DNA of 64,000 nt from Methylophilaceae bacterium (GTDB lineage Bacteria > Pseudomonadota > Gammaproteobacteria > Burkholderiales > Methylophilaceae), in assembly GCA_013141125.1 (NCBI GenBank), contig JABFRO010000001.1, positions 496,001 through 560,000 on the forward strand, written 5' to 3'. Both the position numbers and the translations under genes were made by a program. The notes under the pieces were generated by a model, which worked only from the letters and a program-made list of their open reading frames with translations, had not been told where the DNA came from and made no database searches. Positions 29,181 to 39,137 of the stretch are shown in pieces; position 1 is the stretch's first letter, and each line of letters starts with the position of its first letter.

Positions 29181-31187
29181 TTAAACGATTTCCAGCTTAA
29201 CCTCAAGCTCGCCTGCAAGCAGTGCAACAGGCCATTGCAACTGTATGGTTACGGCTTGCATGATTTTCTCAAATCCGGCTTCGGATTGCGATACACTAAA
29301 ATGCGGTTGGCTGCTAAAGGTGCAAGGTACACTGCTATGCAAATGCACAGTGCCGCCTAGCACTTCATCTTCCAGCGCGATGCTCTTGAGACCTGTTAAG
29401 TTAAGTACCTGACCAAAGCCGCAAGGAATATTCTCACCAATGCGGAAACGTCCGGCTGGCCCATCGCAACTTGGCATGGCAAGATTAATTTCGACTTTAA
29501 ACACACCTTCAGGAATTTTTGCCAACTTATAGCTAACAAGCAAACTGTTAACATTCAGCGAAATTTTCTTGTGAACTTGACCACCATTCACTTCACCAAC
29601 AAAATCCAGCGTGGTTTTACCAGGCGCTGGCGTGCCGTATTGGATTATTTTCGTTTGGCCTGTTGCAGCCACTAGAAAATCATTAAACATGGTTTTTCGG
29701 TAAGCGTCTACAGCCAGGTCAGCTTGCGTGATTTCATGCTTGGAAACCATGCGTTCATGTGGATTGGCTATACCTTCTCCACCATGGTGGTGACCGGGCT
29801 CTGCATGTACTTTACGGTGATAATGCTCGGCTTGACGTGTCAACGTATCACCAAAATTATGATGTAGCTTATAAGTATCCAGCTCGCAAATAGAGGCGGT
29901 CCCGTCCAATCTGGCCACGGCCTGTAATACACCATTCTGTAAAAAGGCTTCGTCGTGCCCATCCAAATCTATATCCAGCACAACTTTGAGCGGACGCTGG
30001 GTCACGGCATCCAGCAACACTTCCAGTGTTAACAGCGCGTTGAATATCGCACGTCGTAAATGCGGCAGATACAAGCCGCCAAACAGGCCGTGCCAGTAGG
30101 CATCGTTAGCCTGGCATTCATACAGCGCTTTCAGCATATCTGCAGTTTTTTTGTTGTCCGGCAAGGCGTGATAGCGTGCCGACACATCCAGCATACGCTT
30201 GTGCATCCAGTTGGATTCAGGGTAGCGCATAAAGAAATTACGCCAAATGCCGCCGCGTACATAAGGCTTGTTTTGTTCATAACGATTGGCGTGTTTTTCC
30301 TGAGCCACCAAATCTGCATAATGGTGTGCGGCGGGTACCGGCAAAGTCCATTCATTCATTTCAATGTAGGAAGCGGTAGGCAGATAAACCACGCCGCGTG
30401 TTTTGGCCATGGCGTGATAATCGCTGTAACGCATGGGCTTGATAATGTCCGATTTCAGCACGCCTTCAATAAAGCTGCGCAACCAGCCACGCTCGTACAC
30501 CCATTCATAGGTTTCCGGCCAGATGCCGAATTTTTCAATATCGTCAAAATAAATTGCGGCGGCTTGTTTGCTGTCATCCGCCAGACTTTCCAGATAACTG
30601 ACTACTTCTTCTGCAGGTGAAAATGGCAAGCGATAGCGCAAGGCTTCAGAAATGGGGAATAAATCTATGCGCCTACCGTCTTCTTCTGTGGAAAAGTAAC
30701 CATCCAGATCAGCCGTGTCTTTACCGGTACACATAAAGTGGTAGTCATCCACTGTGACATATTGAATTGCAGAATCTGCCAAAGCTGGCACCACGGTAGA
30801 TTCCCAAACCCGTTCGGTCAGCCAGGCACCTTGCGGCTGTTGTCCCAGATGTTGTTTCAGATGCTCGGATAATCGGGTAATTTGACCGATACGATCGCGC
30901 ACTGGAATTGCAGCCAGTACCGGCTCGGTAAATCCAGCACCAAACAGTTCAGCTTGTCCACGCTGCACCATATTTTTAAGCAAATGCATATCTTCAGGAT
31001 AGTTTTCAAGCATGTAATCCAGCAACCAGCCGCTAATATGGATGGCGAAATGAAAGTCCGGATATTGATGCAGCACCCGTAAAAACGGCCCGTAACAACG
31101 AGCATGAGCATCGTCCAGTACACTTTCAAAATTCCCAACCGGCTGGTGGGCATGTACGCCGAGTAATAAAGCAACCGTTTTAGCCAA
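29181..31187 (-). CDS. GH57 4-alpha-glucanotransferase / amylase
   Basis: 668 residues, matching the size of Thermococcus-type GH57 glucanotransferases. It starts at TTG 31187, chosen because CAGGAG stands six bases upstream. Catalytic features: GVHAHQPVGNF (motif 1, His11/13), the nucleophile Glu125 in AWLTERVWES, and the acid/base aspartate in YFDDIEKFGIWPE (about 215-216). The C-terminal half matches the beta-sandwich domains that follow GH57 in this subfamily. It is intracellular, with no signal peptide, and likely rearranges or degrades glycogen-derived maltodextrins. Confidence 0.9.
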   Translation of the reverse strand: MAKTVALLLGVHAHQPVGNFESVLDDAHARCYGPFLRVLHQYPDFHFAIHISGWLLDYMLENYPEDMHLLKNMVQRGQAELFGAGFTEPVLAAIPVRDRIGQITRLSEHLKQHLGQQPQGAWLTERVWESTVVPALADSAIQYVTVDDYHFMCTGKDTADLDGYFSTEEDGRRIDLFPISEALRYRLPFSPAEEVVSYLESLADDSKQAAAIYFDDIEKFGIWPETYEWVYERGWLRSFIEGVLKSDIIKPMRYSDYHAMAKTRGVVYLPTASYIEMNEWTLPVPAAHHYADLVAQEKHANRYEQNKPYVRGGIWRNFFMRYPESNWMHKRMLDVSARYHALPDNKKTADMLKALYECQANDAYWHGLFGGLYLPHLRRAIFNALLTLEVLLDAVTQRPLKVVLDIDLDGHDEAFLQNGVLQAVARLDGTASICELDTYKLHHNFGDTLTRQAEHYHRKVHAEPGHHHGGEGIANPHERMVSKHEITQADLAVDAYRKTMFNDFLVAATGQTKIIQYGTPAPGKTTLDFVGEVNGGQVHKKISLNVNSLLVSYKLAKIPEGVFKVEINLAMPSCDGPAGRFRIGENIPCGFGQVLNLTGLKSIALEDEVLGGTVHLHSSVPCTFSSQPHFSVSQSEAGFEKIMQAVTIQLQWPVALLAGELEVKLEIV

Positions 31188-31256
31188 AGCTTTGCTCCTG
31201 AAATTGTGATTTAGTTCGATTCAAAGGGGTGGGTATTTTTTGTACCAAAACCGGGA

Positions 31257-32984
31257 TTAAACTTCTTGTCCGCGCCGCATGGTGCCACCAACGGCTGGAT
31301 CACCACCGCCGGAACTGATTGGATGGCTCAGAATTTCCGGTATGGATAATTTGAGCAAACGATAAAGATTGCTCAAATTTCTGCGGTATAGCTGGTCGAA
31401 ACTACTTACACTGATGGCAGAGTTATAGTCACCAAACCACCAGAACCAGTCAGAACCTTCGCAAATGGATAATTGGCGCTCACAGGCTACCAGCTCTTCT
31501 TTATTCAGCTGGTTGCTTAGCAAGACCGCATCGTAACTGGCTTTGGCATCACACAATAAATCCCAGCCCAGATTTTTTTCCGCTGAACCTATCCAGGTGC
31601 TGAAACTGCCATATACCCAACTACCCGCCGCAATAGCAGGTAAGGTTTCGACGCTAATCGGCTCATTTTTCTTGCATTTTTGCAAAATGTCACTAAAGGT
31701 TGTCATCTCGATGTCGGGATGCGTAGCCAAAGCCTGATACAACTCACTCAGAAAGTAATAACCGTTATAGGGGTAATACTCCCAGGCATTCTCTCCATCC
31801 AGAATGACGCTTACGACTGGATTCTCATGCGTAACATTGGAGGCATGTATCCGTTCCAGCGATTGAATAAAATCTCTGACCGCATCATTGGAATGGGCTT
31901 TTGAGTATTCAAAACCAATTTTGTCTGACAAGCCATCATCACGGAAAAAACAGGTGATTTCATCTTCACCGTTGCTGATGCGATACGGCTTATAAAGATA
32001 TTCATGACGCGGAGGCAATTCTGACCAGACAAAGGATTTATAAAGACTGTTTGCTAACACGCCCTCCCCAGTTGCTGCCCATTGCACACCATGTTCAGCC
32101 ATCAGTGATAGTCCGGCATGAGAAACGCCCCCTTCTGCTGGCCACATGCCTATGGGTAATTTTCCAAAACGTTTTTTGTGTGAAGCCTGTGCTTGTGTAA
32201 TATGCGCTTCTGCTCTGGCGCGCCCGCCCGGATATTGTCCGCAATGTGGCAAAGGTGCGAAAGGCATGGCATCGCGCGTAGATTTAAAATCCAGCAAAAG
32301 TGGCAAAATCGGATGAAAATGCGGAGTGCTGGATATTTCAATCTGGCCGTTATCCTGCAATTTTTTGTAGCGCGGAATTAATTCATTGATAAGCTCGCAA
32401 ATCAGCGCGAACAAATCCAGCCTGTCCTGCGTCGTAAATTGACTACCTTTTTCCATCAGGCGCTGTACCAGCTTGCTCTCACGGCGCACACTTTCACCCG
32501 TCCAGGCCAAGTGATACCACACGATCAAATCCGCTTTATACTGACAGGAAAGATAGTTGAACGGAGCTTTACTCTCGTTTTCCAGCGTTTTGTAAATGTT
32601 ATACAAGCGCTGGTAATGTGCAAATGGTGCCAGCATTTTTTCATGATGACTTTTAAAACAACTGCTAATAATCAGATCACAGGTTTCTTCTGATAAACAA
32701 CTCAGGTCTTTTTCAGCCAACACTGCCAATAGTGGATCGCGAATGTTCCCGGATTTAAATTGGTCTGTGTAATCTTCCAGCTGATCCAGCAGCACTGGCA
32801 CCCAATTAAATGAAACACGCGCCTTGGCATTAGTCTCCAGATGGTAAGCCATGTCGGTGTAATCCTTGATGGCATGCAGATATGTCCAAGGCAGCACATA
32901 TTCGCCAGTAAGCGTGTCGCGATAATCAGGCTGGTGCATATGCCAGTACAGATTGAGGTAGAGCTTGGGACGTGTGGTTGGCAT
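31257..32984 (-). CDS. Second GH57 glycoside hydrolase (alpha-amylase-like)
   Basis: 575 residues, ATG at 32984. The opening LYLNLYWHMHQPDYRD is GH57 motif 1 in the alpha-amylase-like (COG1449) branch. GMWPAEGGVSHAGLSLM contains the nucleophile region, and VSVILDGENAWEYYPYNG the acid/base region. There is no signal peptide. It is quite different from the downstream GH57 enzyme, so the pair is not a recent duplication. It lies between glgC and the glucanotransferase, implying a role in glycogen turnover. The exact activity (amylase, pullulanase or branching) is not decided by sequence. Confidence 0.88.
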   Translation of the reverse strand: MPTTRPKLYLNLYWHMHQPDYRDTLTGEYVLPWTYLHAIKDYTDMAYHLETNAKARVSFNWVPVLLDQLEDYTDQFKSGNIRDPLLAVLAEKDLSCLSEETCDLIISSCFKSHHEKMLAPFAHYQRLYNIYKTLENESKAPFNYLSCQYKADLIVWYHLAWTGESVRRESKLVQRLMEKGSQFTTQDRLDLFALICELINELIPRYKKLQDNGQIEISSTPHFHPILPLLLDFKSTRDAMPFAPLPHCGQYPGGRARAEAHITQAQASHKKRFGKLPIGMWPAEGGVSHAGLSLMAEHGVQWAATGEGVLANSLYKSFVWSELPPRHEYLYKPYRISNGEDEITCFFRDDGLSDKIGFEYSKAHSNDAVRDFIQSLERIHASNVTHENPVVSVILDGENAWEYYPYNGYYFLSELYQALATHPDIEMTTFSDILQKCKKNEPISVETLPAIAAGSWVYGSFSTWIGSAEKNLGWDLLCDAKASYDAVLLSNQLNKEELVACERQLSICEGSDWFWWFGDYNSAISVSSFDQLYRRNLSNLYRLLKLSIPEILSHPISSGGGDPAVGGTMRRGQEV

Positions 32985-33385
32985 AGTTAACCCCTTAAAA
33001 CCAATTCATGAAATCATTCATTAATGTAGCCCGACCCCCCAATAGAGATCGGACTATGAACATTGAGCTGTAAGCCTAGCAGGCTGCCGGACTTAAAGGA
33101 AACCGGCTACATATCCGTCTGCGCGGTTAGTAGTTCACCGCTTTTTGGGTCGATAGAATAACTATTGGCTTGCAAAATCGACAAAATATATCCTCGTCCA
33201 AGCGAATTCCCGCTTCCATTCTTTAAGTCCAACAGCTTGCTAGCCGCCGAAAGTAATTAAGTGCGACAGTTAATTTTCGTGTATCTAACGTTAAATCCCT
33301 TACCTAAAAAACGGTCATTCTGAAGGGACTTAACATCCCTACTCCGTCTCCTACAAAGCTGGTGACTATATCAATACCGCTAAAT
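32985..33385. other. Intergenic gap holding an inverted-repeat-bounded segment
   Basis: 401 bases between glgC and the second GH57 gene. Most of it is a 174-base segment with imperfect inverted-repeat ends (listed separately). The remainder shows no gene; the stretch 33300-33360 has a short GGGACTTAACATCCC hairpin downstream of glgC. Confidence 0.5.
33072..33245. mobile_element. Possible MITE or IS remnant with 25-base inverted ends
   Basis: The left arm (33072-33098, containing AGGCTGCCGGACTTAAAG) and right arm (33221-33245, CTTTAAGTCCAACAGC onwards) are inverted copies with only a few mismatches. Between them a minus-strand open frame ends at 33107 (ANSYSIDPKSGELLTAQTDM) with no convincing start. 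A small non-autonomous element or an eroded insertion sequence would explain this; an elaborate regulatory hairpin is the alternative. No target-site duplication was recognised. Confidence 0.4.
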
Positions 33386-34666
33386 TTAGCGTGCGAAGTG
33401 CAAACCCTGTCCCAACATTTCCGGCGTTACCAAAGTAATGCCTTTTTCGGAAACATAAAAGCGTTTACGATCTTCCTCAGGATTTACGCCAATTTGCATG
33501 CCTTCAGGTATGTGCGCACCCTTATCAATCACCACGCGCTTAAGCGTAACATTGCGACCTATTTCGACTTTAGGCAAAATCACTGAGCCTTCAATATCGC
33601 AATAGCTATGCACTCTGACATCAGAAAAAAGAACGGATCCATTGACTTTAGAACCACTAATCAAACAGCCACCCGATACCAGCGAATCTGTGGCATGGCC
33701 ACAACGACCATCATCATTAAACACAAACTTGGCCGGCGGCAACTGCTCCTGATAAGTCCAGATTGGCCATAATCTGTCATACAAATTCAGCTCGGGTGTC
33801 ACTTTGGTCAGCTCCATATTGGCTTCCCAATAAGCATCAATGGTACCGACATCACGCCAATAATAATTGCCATCTGACGCACCTACACAGCTCTTGGTGA
33901 AACGGTGCGCATAAACGCGATATTTTTTAATGAGATAAGGAATGATGTCATGTCCGAAATCATGGGTTGAGTGCGGATCATCGGCATCACGAATCAACTG
34001 TTCATACAGAAACGCTGAATTGAAGATATAAATACCCATGCTGGCAAAGGCTTCGTTCGGGTTTCCGGGAATAGCCTCCGGATGATCTGGTTTTTCTTTA
34101 AAATCAATAATGCGGTCATTTTCATCCACACCAATAACACCAAAAGCTTTGGCTTCTTCCAGAGGAACATTAATACAAGCCACCGTCATATCCGCTTTGT
34201 TACGTGCGTGATCTGCCAGCATTTGGCCATAGTCCATTTTGTAAATATGATCACCGGCCAAAATCAACACAAATTCAGCGGACATATTGCGCAGAATATC
34301 CAGATTTTGAAATACGGCATCTGCCGTACCTTTGTACCATTCCTCCTGTAAGCGCTGCTGTGCGGGTAATAGCTCAACAAACTCATTGAACTCGCCACGC
34401 AAAAAGCCCCAGCCGCGCTGGACGTGCTGAATTAAGCTATGTGATTTATATTGCGTGACCACGCCTATGCGACGCACGCCGGAGTTTATGCAATTGGAGA
34501 GCGGGAAATCAATAATGCGAAACTTGCCACCAAAAGGTACACCTGGTTTAGCGCGCCAATTGGTTAAATCTTTCAGACGACTCCCTCTGCCACCGGCGAG
34601 AATAAGCGCCACGGTGTTTTTAGTAAGTGCGCTAACAAAACGAGAAGAAGGTGCTTTGTCCGACAT
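33386..34666 (-). CDS. glgC: Glucose-1-phosphate adenylyltransferase
   Basis: 426 residues, ATG at 34666. It makes ADP-glucose from ATP and glucose 1-phosphate, the committed step of glycogen synthesis. The nucleotide-binding start [20 protein letters not shown] (about 16-35), the [20 protein letters not shown] region, [11 protein letters not shown] and FKEKPDHPE are typical. The C-terminal part is a left-handed beta-helix ([20 protein letters not shown]). It is divergent from glgB across a 247-base AT-rich gap, which must hold both promoters. No glgA is in the window. Confidence 0.97.
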   Translation of the reverse strand: MSDKAPSSRFVSALTKNTVALILAGGRGSRLKDLTNWRAKPGVPFGGKFRIIDFPLSNCINSGVRRIGVVTQYKSHSLIQHVQRGWGFLRGEFNEFVELLPAQQRLQEEWYKGTADAVFQNLDILRNMSAEFVLILAGDHIYKMDYGQMLADHARNKADMTVACINVPLEEAKAFGVIGVDENDRIIDFKEKPDHPEAIPGNPNEAFASMGIYIFNSAFLYEQLIRDADDPHSTHDFGHDIIPYLIKKYRVYAHRFTKSCVGASDGNYYWRDVGTIDAYWEANMELTKVTPELNLYDRLWPIWTYQEQLPPAKFVFNDDGRCGHATDSLVSGGCLISGSKVNGSVLFSDVRVHSYCDIEGSVILPKVEIGRNVTLKRVVIDKGAHIPEGMQIGVNPEEDRKRFYVSEKGITLVTPEMLGQGLHFAR

Positions 34667-34913
34667 TTTTACTCTCCTGATTTATAATCCAAACTATTGA
34701 AACCACAACGAGCTGCATTAGCAATATGTTTCAAGCAATAAATCTGTAATTTTATACAACACCTGAAAATTGGTATTTTTATAGCCTACAAAATGTATGA
34801 ATTGCTTAATCTCACATTAATCTATTGCCCTGAAGCCATTATAGGCGGGATAATCAGCTGCAATCCAGTAGAATTGTAGCTTCTCTCATAAAAATTTTTA
34901 AAAGAGATCCATT

Positions 34914-37091
34914 GTGCCCAAGCCAAATCAAGATTCGCAGTTAACGCTCATTCTCGATGCCAAACATCACGACCCTTTTGCCTATCTGGGGCTGCACCAA
35001 GAGTCTGGCAGACAAATATTCCGTGCTTTTCTACCTTACGCTGAACGCGTTTGGCTCAAAACAGCGCAAGGTTGGGATCCGCTTTATCGTGCTCATGCCA
35101 ACGGTTTATTTGAATGGCATGGCAATGATTCGGTGCCACGACCTTGTCTGCTGCGTATTGAAAGCGAAGGTTTTAGTGAGGAGCAATACGATGCCTACTC
35201 TTGTCCATCCTCGTTATCGGCGGATGAACTTTATCTGTTTGGCGAAGGGCGATTAATTGAGGCGTACAAAACGCTAGGTGCGCACCTGATAGAACAAGAG
35301 GGTATTAGCGGTGTCCGATTTGCAGTTTGGGCACCCAATGCAGAGCGTGTCAGTGTGACTGGCAACTTCAACCGTTGGGATGGCCGCATCAACCCCATGC
35401 GCGCGCACGGCTCCAGCGGCGTTTGGGAAATATTCATTCCGGGCCTGGCTGTTGATGAACTTTACAAGTTTGAAATACGCAACCGCCACACTGGCAATGT
35501 TCTGACCAAAACCGACCCCTACGGCTTCAGCTTTGAAAAACGTCCCGGTACTGCATCTAAAGTAACCTCGCTGAAGCAACATTTGTGGCAGGACGATAGC
35601 TGGCTGCAACATCGCGGTAATGCAGATTGGCTGCACGCTCCATTCAACTGTTATGAAATCCACCTTGGCTCATGGCGGCGCGGGGATGGCGGACGTTTCC
35701 TGAATTATCGTGAACTGGCAGATCAGTTGATTCCCTATATCAAAGAGATGGGGTACACACACATAGAATTACTTCCAGTTTCCGAGCACCCATTGAATGA
35801 ATCCTGGGGCTACCAGACCACAGGTTATTTTGGCGTTACCAACCGTTTCGGCGACCCGGATGATCTGCGTTACTTTGTCGATCACTGTCATCAAGCGCAT
35901 ATAGGCGTGATTCTGGATTGGGTTCCCGGCCACTTTCCCAAGGATGATTGGGCGTTGGCGCGTTTCGATGGCACACCCTTGTTTGAACATGAAGATCCGC
36001 GCTTGGGTGAGCATCAGGAATGGGGCACTTATATATTTAATTACGGACGCAATGAAGTCCGCAATTTCTTGCTGGCCAACGCGCATTACTGGCTGGCGGA
36101 GTTCCATATTGATGGCCTGCGTGTAGATGCGGTGGCTTCCATGCTGTATCTGGATTACGCGCGCAAGCATAATGAATGGTTGCCCAATAAATACGGCGGC
36201 CGAGAGAATCTGGATGCCATTGAGTTTTTGAAACAGCTAAATGTAATGGTGCATGAAGATTTTCCCGGAGCCATGACCATTGCCGAAGAATCTACCGCCT
36301 GGCCAATGATCTCGCGCCCGGTATATTTGGGTGGTCTGGGCTTCTCCATGAAGTGGAACATGGGCTGGATGAATGACACGCTGTCTTATATCGAGTATGA
36401 AAGCGTACATAGACGTTATCACCATAATATGCTGACTTTTGGTCAGCTCTACGCCTATACTGAAAACTTTGTATTACCGTTCTCGCACGATGAAGTAGTG
36501 CATGGTAAAAAGTCACTGCTGGATAAAATGCCCGGTGATACTTGGCAGAAGTTCGCTAATCTACGTTTATTGTTTACTTACCAAATGACCATCCCCGGCA
36601 AAAAGCTCAACTTCATGGGCAATGAGTTTGGTCAGGGGCGTGAGTGGAATGTCAACGCTAGTCTGGATTGGCATTTGCTCGATTCTCACTGGCATCATGG
36701 CATACAGCAACTAAGCCGCGATCTTGGTCAGCTTTATAAAAACGTGCCCGCACTGCATGAGCTGGATTTTGATCCGCATGGTTTTGACTGGATAGACTGT
36801 TGCGATAGTGATCAATCCATCGTCATCTATCAGCGCCGTGCACTTGATGGTAGCTTTGTAGTGATCTTGCTGAATTTCACACCAGTATTACGCCAAGGTT
36901 ATCGTATTGGCGTGCCAGTGGCTGGAAGATATAAAGAACTGCTTAATAGCGATGCGGACTGCTACAGTGGTAGCAATCAAGGTAATGGTCAAGGATTGGT
37001 CAGTGAGCCTAGCCCCTGGATGAGCCACAATCAATCACTGGTGGTCACGCTGCCACCACTAGCCGGTGTTATTCTTCAATTGGAAGAATAA
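34914..37091 (+). CDS. glgB: 1,4-alpha-glucan branching enzyme
   Basis: 725 residues, start GTG 34914 with AAAGAGAT upstream. The N-terminal module and CBM48 domain (RFAVWAPNAERVSVTGNFN, about 129-147) precede a GH13 barrel. Motifs: HFPKDDWALARFDGTPLFEH, the nucleophile aspartate in HIDGLRVDAVASMLY, the general acid in MTIAEESTAWP, and LPFSHDEVVHGKKSLLDKMP. It makes alpha-1,6 branches in glycogen. Length and domain order match E. coli GlgB. pgi follows 50 bases downstream on the same strand, probably in one transcript. Confidence 0.97.
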   Translation: MPKPNQDSQLTLILDAKHHDPFAYLGLHQESGRQIFRAFLPYAERVWLKTAQGWDPLYRAHANGLFEWHGNDSVPRPCLLRIESEGFSEEQYDAYSCPSSLSADELYLFGEGRLIEAYKTLGAHLIEQEGISGVRFAVWAPNAERVSVTGNFNRWDGRINPMRAHGSSGVWEIFIPGLAVDELYKFEIRNRHTGNVLTKTDPYGFSFEKRPGTASKVTSLKQHLWQDDSWLQHRGNADWLHAPFNCYEIHLGSWRRGDGGRFLNYRELADQLIPYIKEMGYTHIELLPVSEHPLNESWGYQTTGYFGVTNRFGDPDDLRYFVDHCHQAHIGVILDWVPGHFPKDDWALARFDGTPLFEHEDPRLGEHQEWGTYIFNYGRNEVRNFLLANAHYWLAEFHIDGLRVDAVASMLYLDYARKHNEWLPNKYGGRENLDAIEFLKQLNVMVHEDFPGAMTIAEESTAWPMISRPVYLGGLGFSMKWNMGWMNDTLSYIEYESVHRRYHHNMLTFGQLYAYTENFVLPFSHDEVVHGKKSLLDKMPGDTWQKFANLRLLFTYQMTIPGKKLNFMGNEFGQGREWNVNASLDWHLLDSHWHHGIQQLSRDLGQLYKNVPALHELDFDPHGFDWIDCCDSDQSIVIYQRRALDGSFVVILLNFTPVLRQGYRIGVPVAGRYKELLNSDADCYSGSNQGNGQGLVSEPSPWMSHNQSLVVTLPPLAGVILQLEE

Positions 37092-37141
37092 ATAGACATT
37101 ATTTAAAATCCAATACAACCTCCTTAATTATCAGAATTTAG

Positions 37142-38785
37142 ATGACTAACCCTACCGCACTCCCTATCTGGCAAACGCTGACCAAGCATCATCTGGATAT
37201 TTCCCCGCTACACATGCGGGATTTATTTGCGCAGAATCCTGATCGCTTTAATCAATTCTCGCTAAAACTGGAGGATGTGTTGCTGGATTACTCCAAGCAT
37301 CGCATTACCGGAGAAACCTTGCCGCTGCTGTTCAAATTGGCGCGTGATATGGAGGTAGAAACTTGGCGTGACCGCATGTTTAGCGGTGAAAAAATCAATT
37401 TCACCGAGCAGCGTGCCGTGCTACATACGGCTTTGCGAAATCGCAGTAATACCCCGGTTTTAGTGGATGGCAAGGATGTCATGCCTGAAGTTAACCGGGT
37501 GCTTGCACAAATGCGCGATTTTACCCATCGCGTTCGCAATGGCAGTTGGACTGGTTATAGCGGCAAACGTATTACCGATATTGTCAACATCGGCATTGGT
37601 GGTTCGGATTTAGGTCCCAGCATGGCTTGTACTGCACTTAAATCCTATGCACCGCCTGACTTGAATGTGCATTTTGTGTCAAATATTGATGGCACTCATC
37701 TCGCACAGACGCTGGAGAAATGCCAGCCTGAAACCACACTGTTCATCATCGCCTCAAAAACCTTTACCACGCAAGAAACCATGACCAATGCCCGCTCTGC
37801 GCGCACCTGGTTTTTACGCACAGCCATAGATCAAGCGCACATAGCCAAACATTTCGTTGCGCTATCCACCAATAAAACGGCCGTCAGTCAATTTGGCATA
37901 GATACCGCCAATATGTTTGAATTCTGGGATTGGGTGGGTGGCCGTTATTCGCTGTGGTCAGCTATTGGCCTTTCCATTGCACTGTACATAGGCATGGATC
38001 ATTTTGAAGAAATGCTCAGTGGCGCACATGCCATGGATCAACACTTCAAAACCGCCCCGCTGGAACAAAACATGCCAGTTATCATGGGCTTGCTCGGTAT
38101 CTGGTATAACAATTTCTTTCATACCGAAACCCACGCCATTTTGCCTTACGACCAAGGTTTATCGCGCCTAACTGCCTATTTGCAACAGGCTGATATGGAA
38201 AGCAACGGCAAATTTGTTAACCGTGATGGCAAGAGCATTAAACACAGTACCGGCCCTATTATTTGGGGAGAATCCGGCACCAATGGGCAGCACGCTTTTT
38301 ATCAGCTGATTCATCAGGGAAACAAATTGATTCCCTGCGATTTTTTAATGCCGATCAAAAGCCATTATGTAATAGGTGAAAATGGTGATGAACATCACAA
38401 GATTTTATTAGCGAATTTCCTCGCCCAGACCAAAGCGCTAATGCAAGGTAAAACCTCAGCAGAAGTAAGAGTAGAGCTGGAAGCGCAGGGTCTGCATGGA
38501 GAAGAACTGGAAACGCTGCTGCCACACCGTGTATTTGCTGGCAATCGCCCGACCTCCTCTATCTTGTTTCAAGAGCTAACTCCAGCAACGCTGGGCAAAA
38601 TAATTGCCCTGTACGAACATAAAATATTCGTGCAAGGCATTATCTGGAACATCAATTCATTCGATCAATGGGGGGTTGAATTCGGCAAGCAATTGGCACA
38701 AGGCATATTGCCGCAATTGCTGTCAAACCATGCTGCTGCCAGCAATGACAGCTCAACCAACGGCTTGATTAACTTCATCAAGTAG
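37142..38785 (+). CDS. pgi: Glucose-6-phosphate isomerase
   Basis: 547 residues, full length. It interconverts glucose 6-phosphate and fructose 6-phosphate, linking glycogen to glycolysis or the pentose and ribulose-monophosphate cycles. The signatures [48 protein letters not shown] and [13 protein letters not shown]-type end ([20 protein letters not shown]) are present, with the catalytic glutamate and histidine region [15 protein letters not shown]. It is co-directional with glgB, and a bidirectional hairpin follows at 38802. Confidence 0.98.
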   Translation: MTNPTALPIWQTLTKHHLDISPLHMRDLFAQNPDRFNQFSLKLEDVLLDYSKHRITGETLPLLFKLARDMEVETWRDRMFSGEKINFTEQRAVLHTALRNRSNTPVLVDGKDVMPEVNRVLAQMRDFTHRVRNGSWTGYSGKRITDIVNIGIGGSDLGPSMACTALKSYAPPDLNVHFVSNIDGTHLAQTLEKCQPETTLFIIASKTFTTQETMTNARSARTWFLRTAIDQAHIAKHFVALSTNKTAVSQFGIDTANMFEFWDWVGGRYSLWSAIGLSIALYIGMDHFEEMLSGAHAMDQHFKTAPLEQNMPVIMGLLGIWYNNFFHTETHAILPYDQGLSRLTAYLQQADMESNGKFVNRDGKSIKHSTGPIIWGESGTNGQHAFYQLIHQGNKLIPCDFLMPIKSHYVIGENGDEHHKILLANFLAQTKALMQGKTSAEVRVELEAQGLHGEELETLLPHRVFAGNRPTSSILFQELTPATLGKIIALYEHKIFVQGIIWNINSFDQWGVEFGKQLAQGILPQLLSNHAAASNDSSTNGLINFIK

Positions 38786-38801
38786 ATAGAGATAATCTCT
38801 T

Positions 38802-38830
38802 AAAGTGCTGTAGTCATAATTCAGCACTTT
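38802..38830. terminator. Bidirectional hairpin between pgi and fdsD
   Basis: AAAGTGCTG and CAGCACTTT form a nine-base-pair stem with an 11-base loop, between two convergent genes, followed by CAATTTT on the plus strand. A second near-palindrome (38838-38865, GCAGG...CCTGC centred on ATTCATGAAT) stands beside it. The T-tracts are short, so efficiency is uncertain. Confidence 0.55.
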
Positions 38831-38905
38831 CAATTTTGCAGGAGTGATTCATGAATTACCCCTGCGATCCTGCATAGCTATAACGCTACGCAATCAAAAA
38901 CAGCG

Positions 38906-39127
38906 CTAAGCCAGCAACTGCTGGTTTTCCTGGATAGCCTTCAGCACAATAGGCAGCAAGCCTTCTCCACCTTCACTGACATGATTTAAAATTGCCTTGC
39001 GCATTCTAGGCTCCCAAGTACGCTTCAAATGCAAGGTGATATCGTTGATGGCTTGCACCTGATCCGGTTCAGACTGAAAAAACTGGCCAATTTGATTCGC
39101 CATTTTGACGAGATGAGGAATATTCAT
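38906..39127 (-). CDS. fdsD: Formate dehydrogenase delta subunit
   Basis: 73 residues beginning MNIPHLVKMANQIGQFF, with LKRTWEPRMRKAIL (about 34-47) the recognisable family motif of FdsD. This small cytoplasmic protein is needed for assembly or activity of NAD-dependent molybdenum formate dehydrogenase in Cupriavidus and Rhodobacter. It is the last gene of fdsG-fdsB-fdsA-fdhD-fdsD, ten bases after fdhD. Confidence 0.93.
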   Translation of the reverse strand: MNIPHLVKMANQIGQFFQSEPDQVQAINDITLHLKRTWEPRMRKAILNHVSEGGEGLLPIVLKAIQENQQLLA

Positions 39128-39137
39128 GCTTTTTTAC

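Noticed and set aside
33107-33232. Short minus-strand open frame ending in ANSYSIDPKSGELLTAQTDM
   Set aside because: No acceptable start or ribosome site, and it lies within an inverted-repeat segment; kept only as possible element relic.
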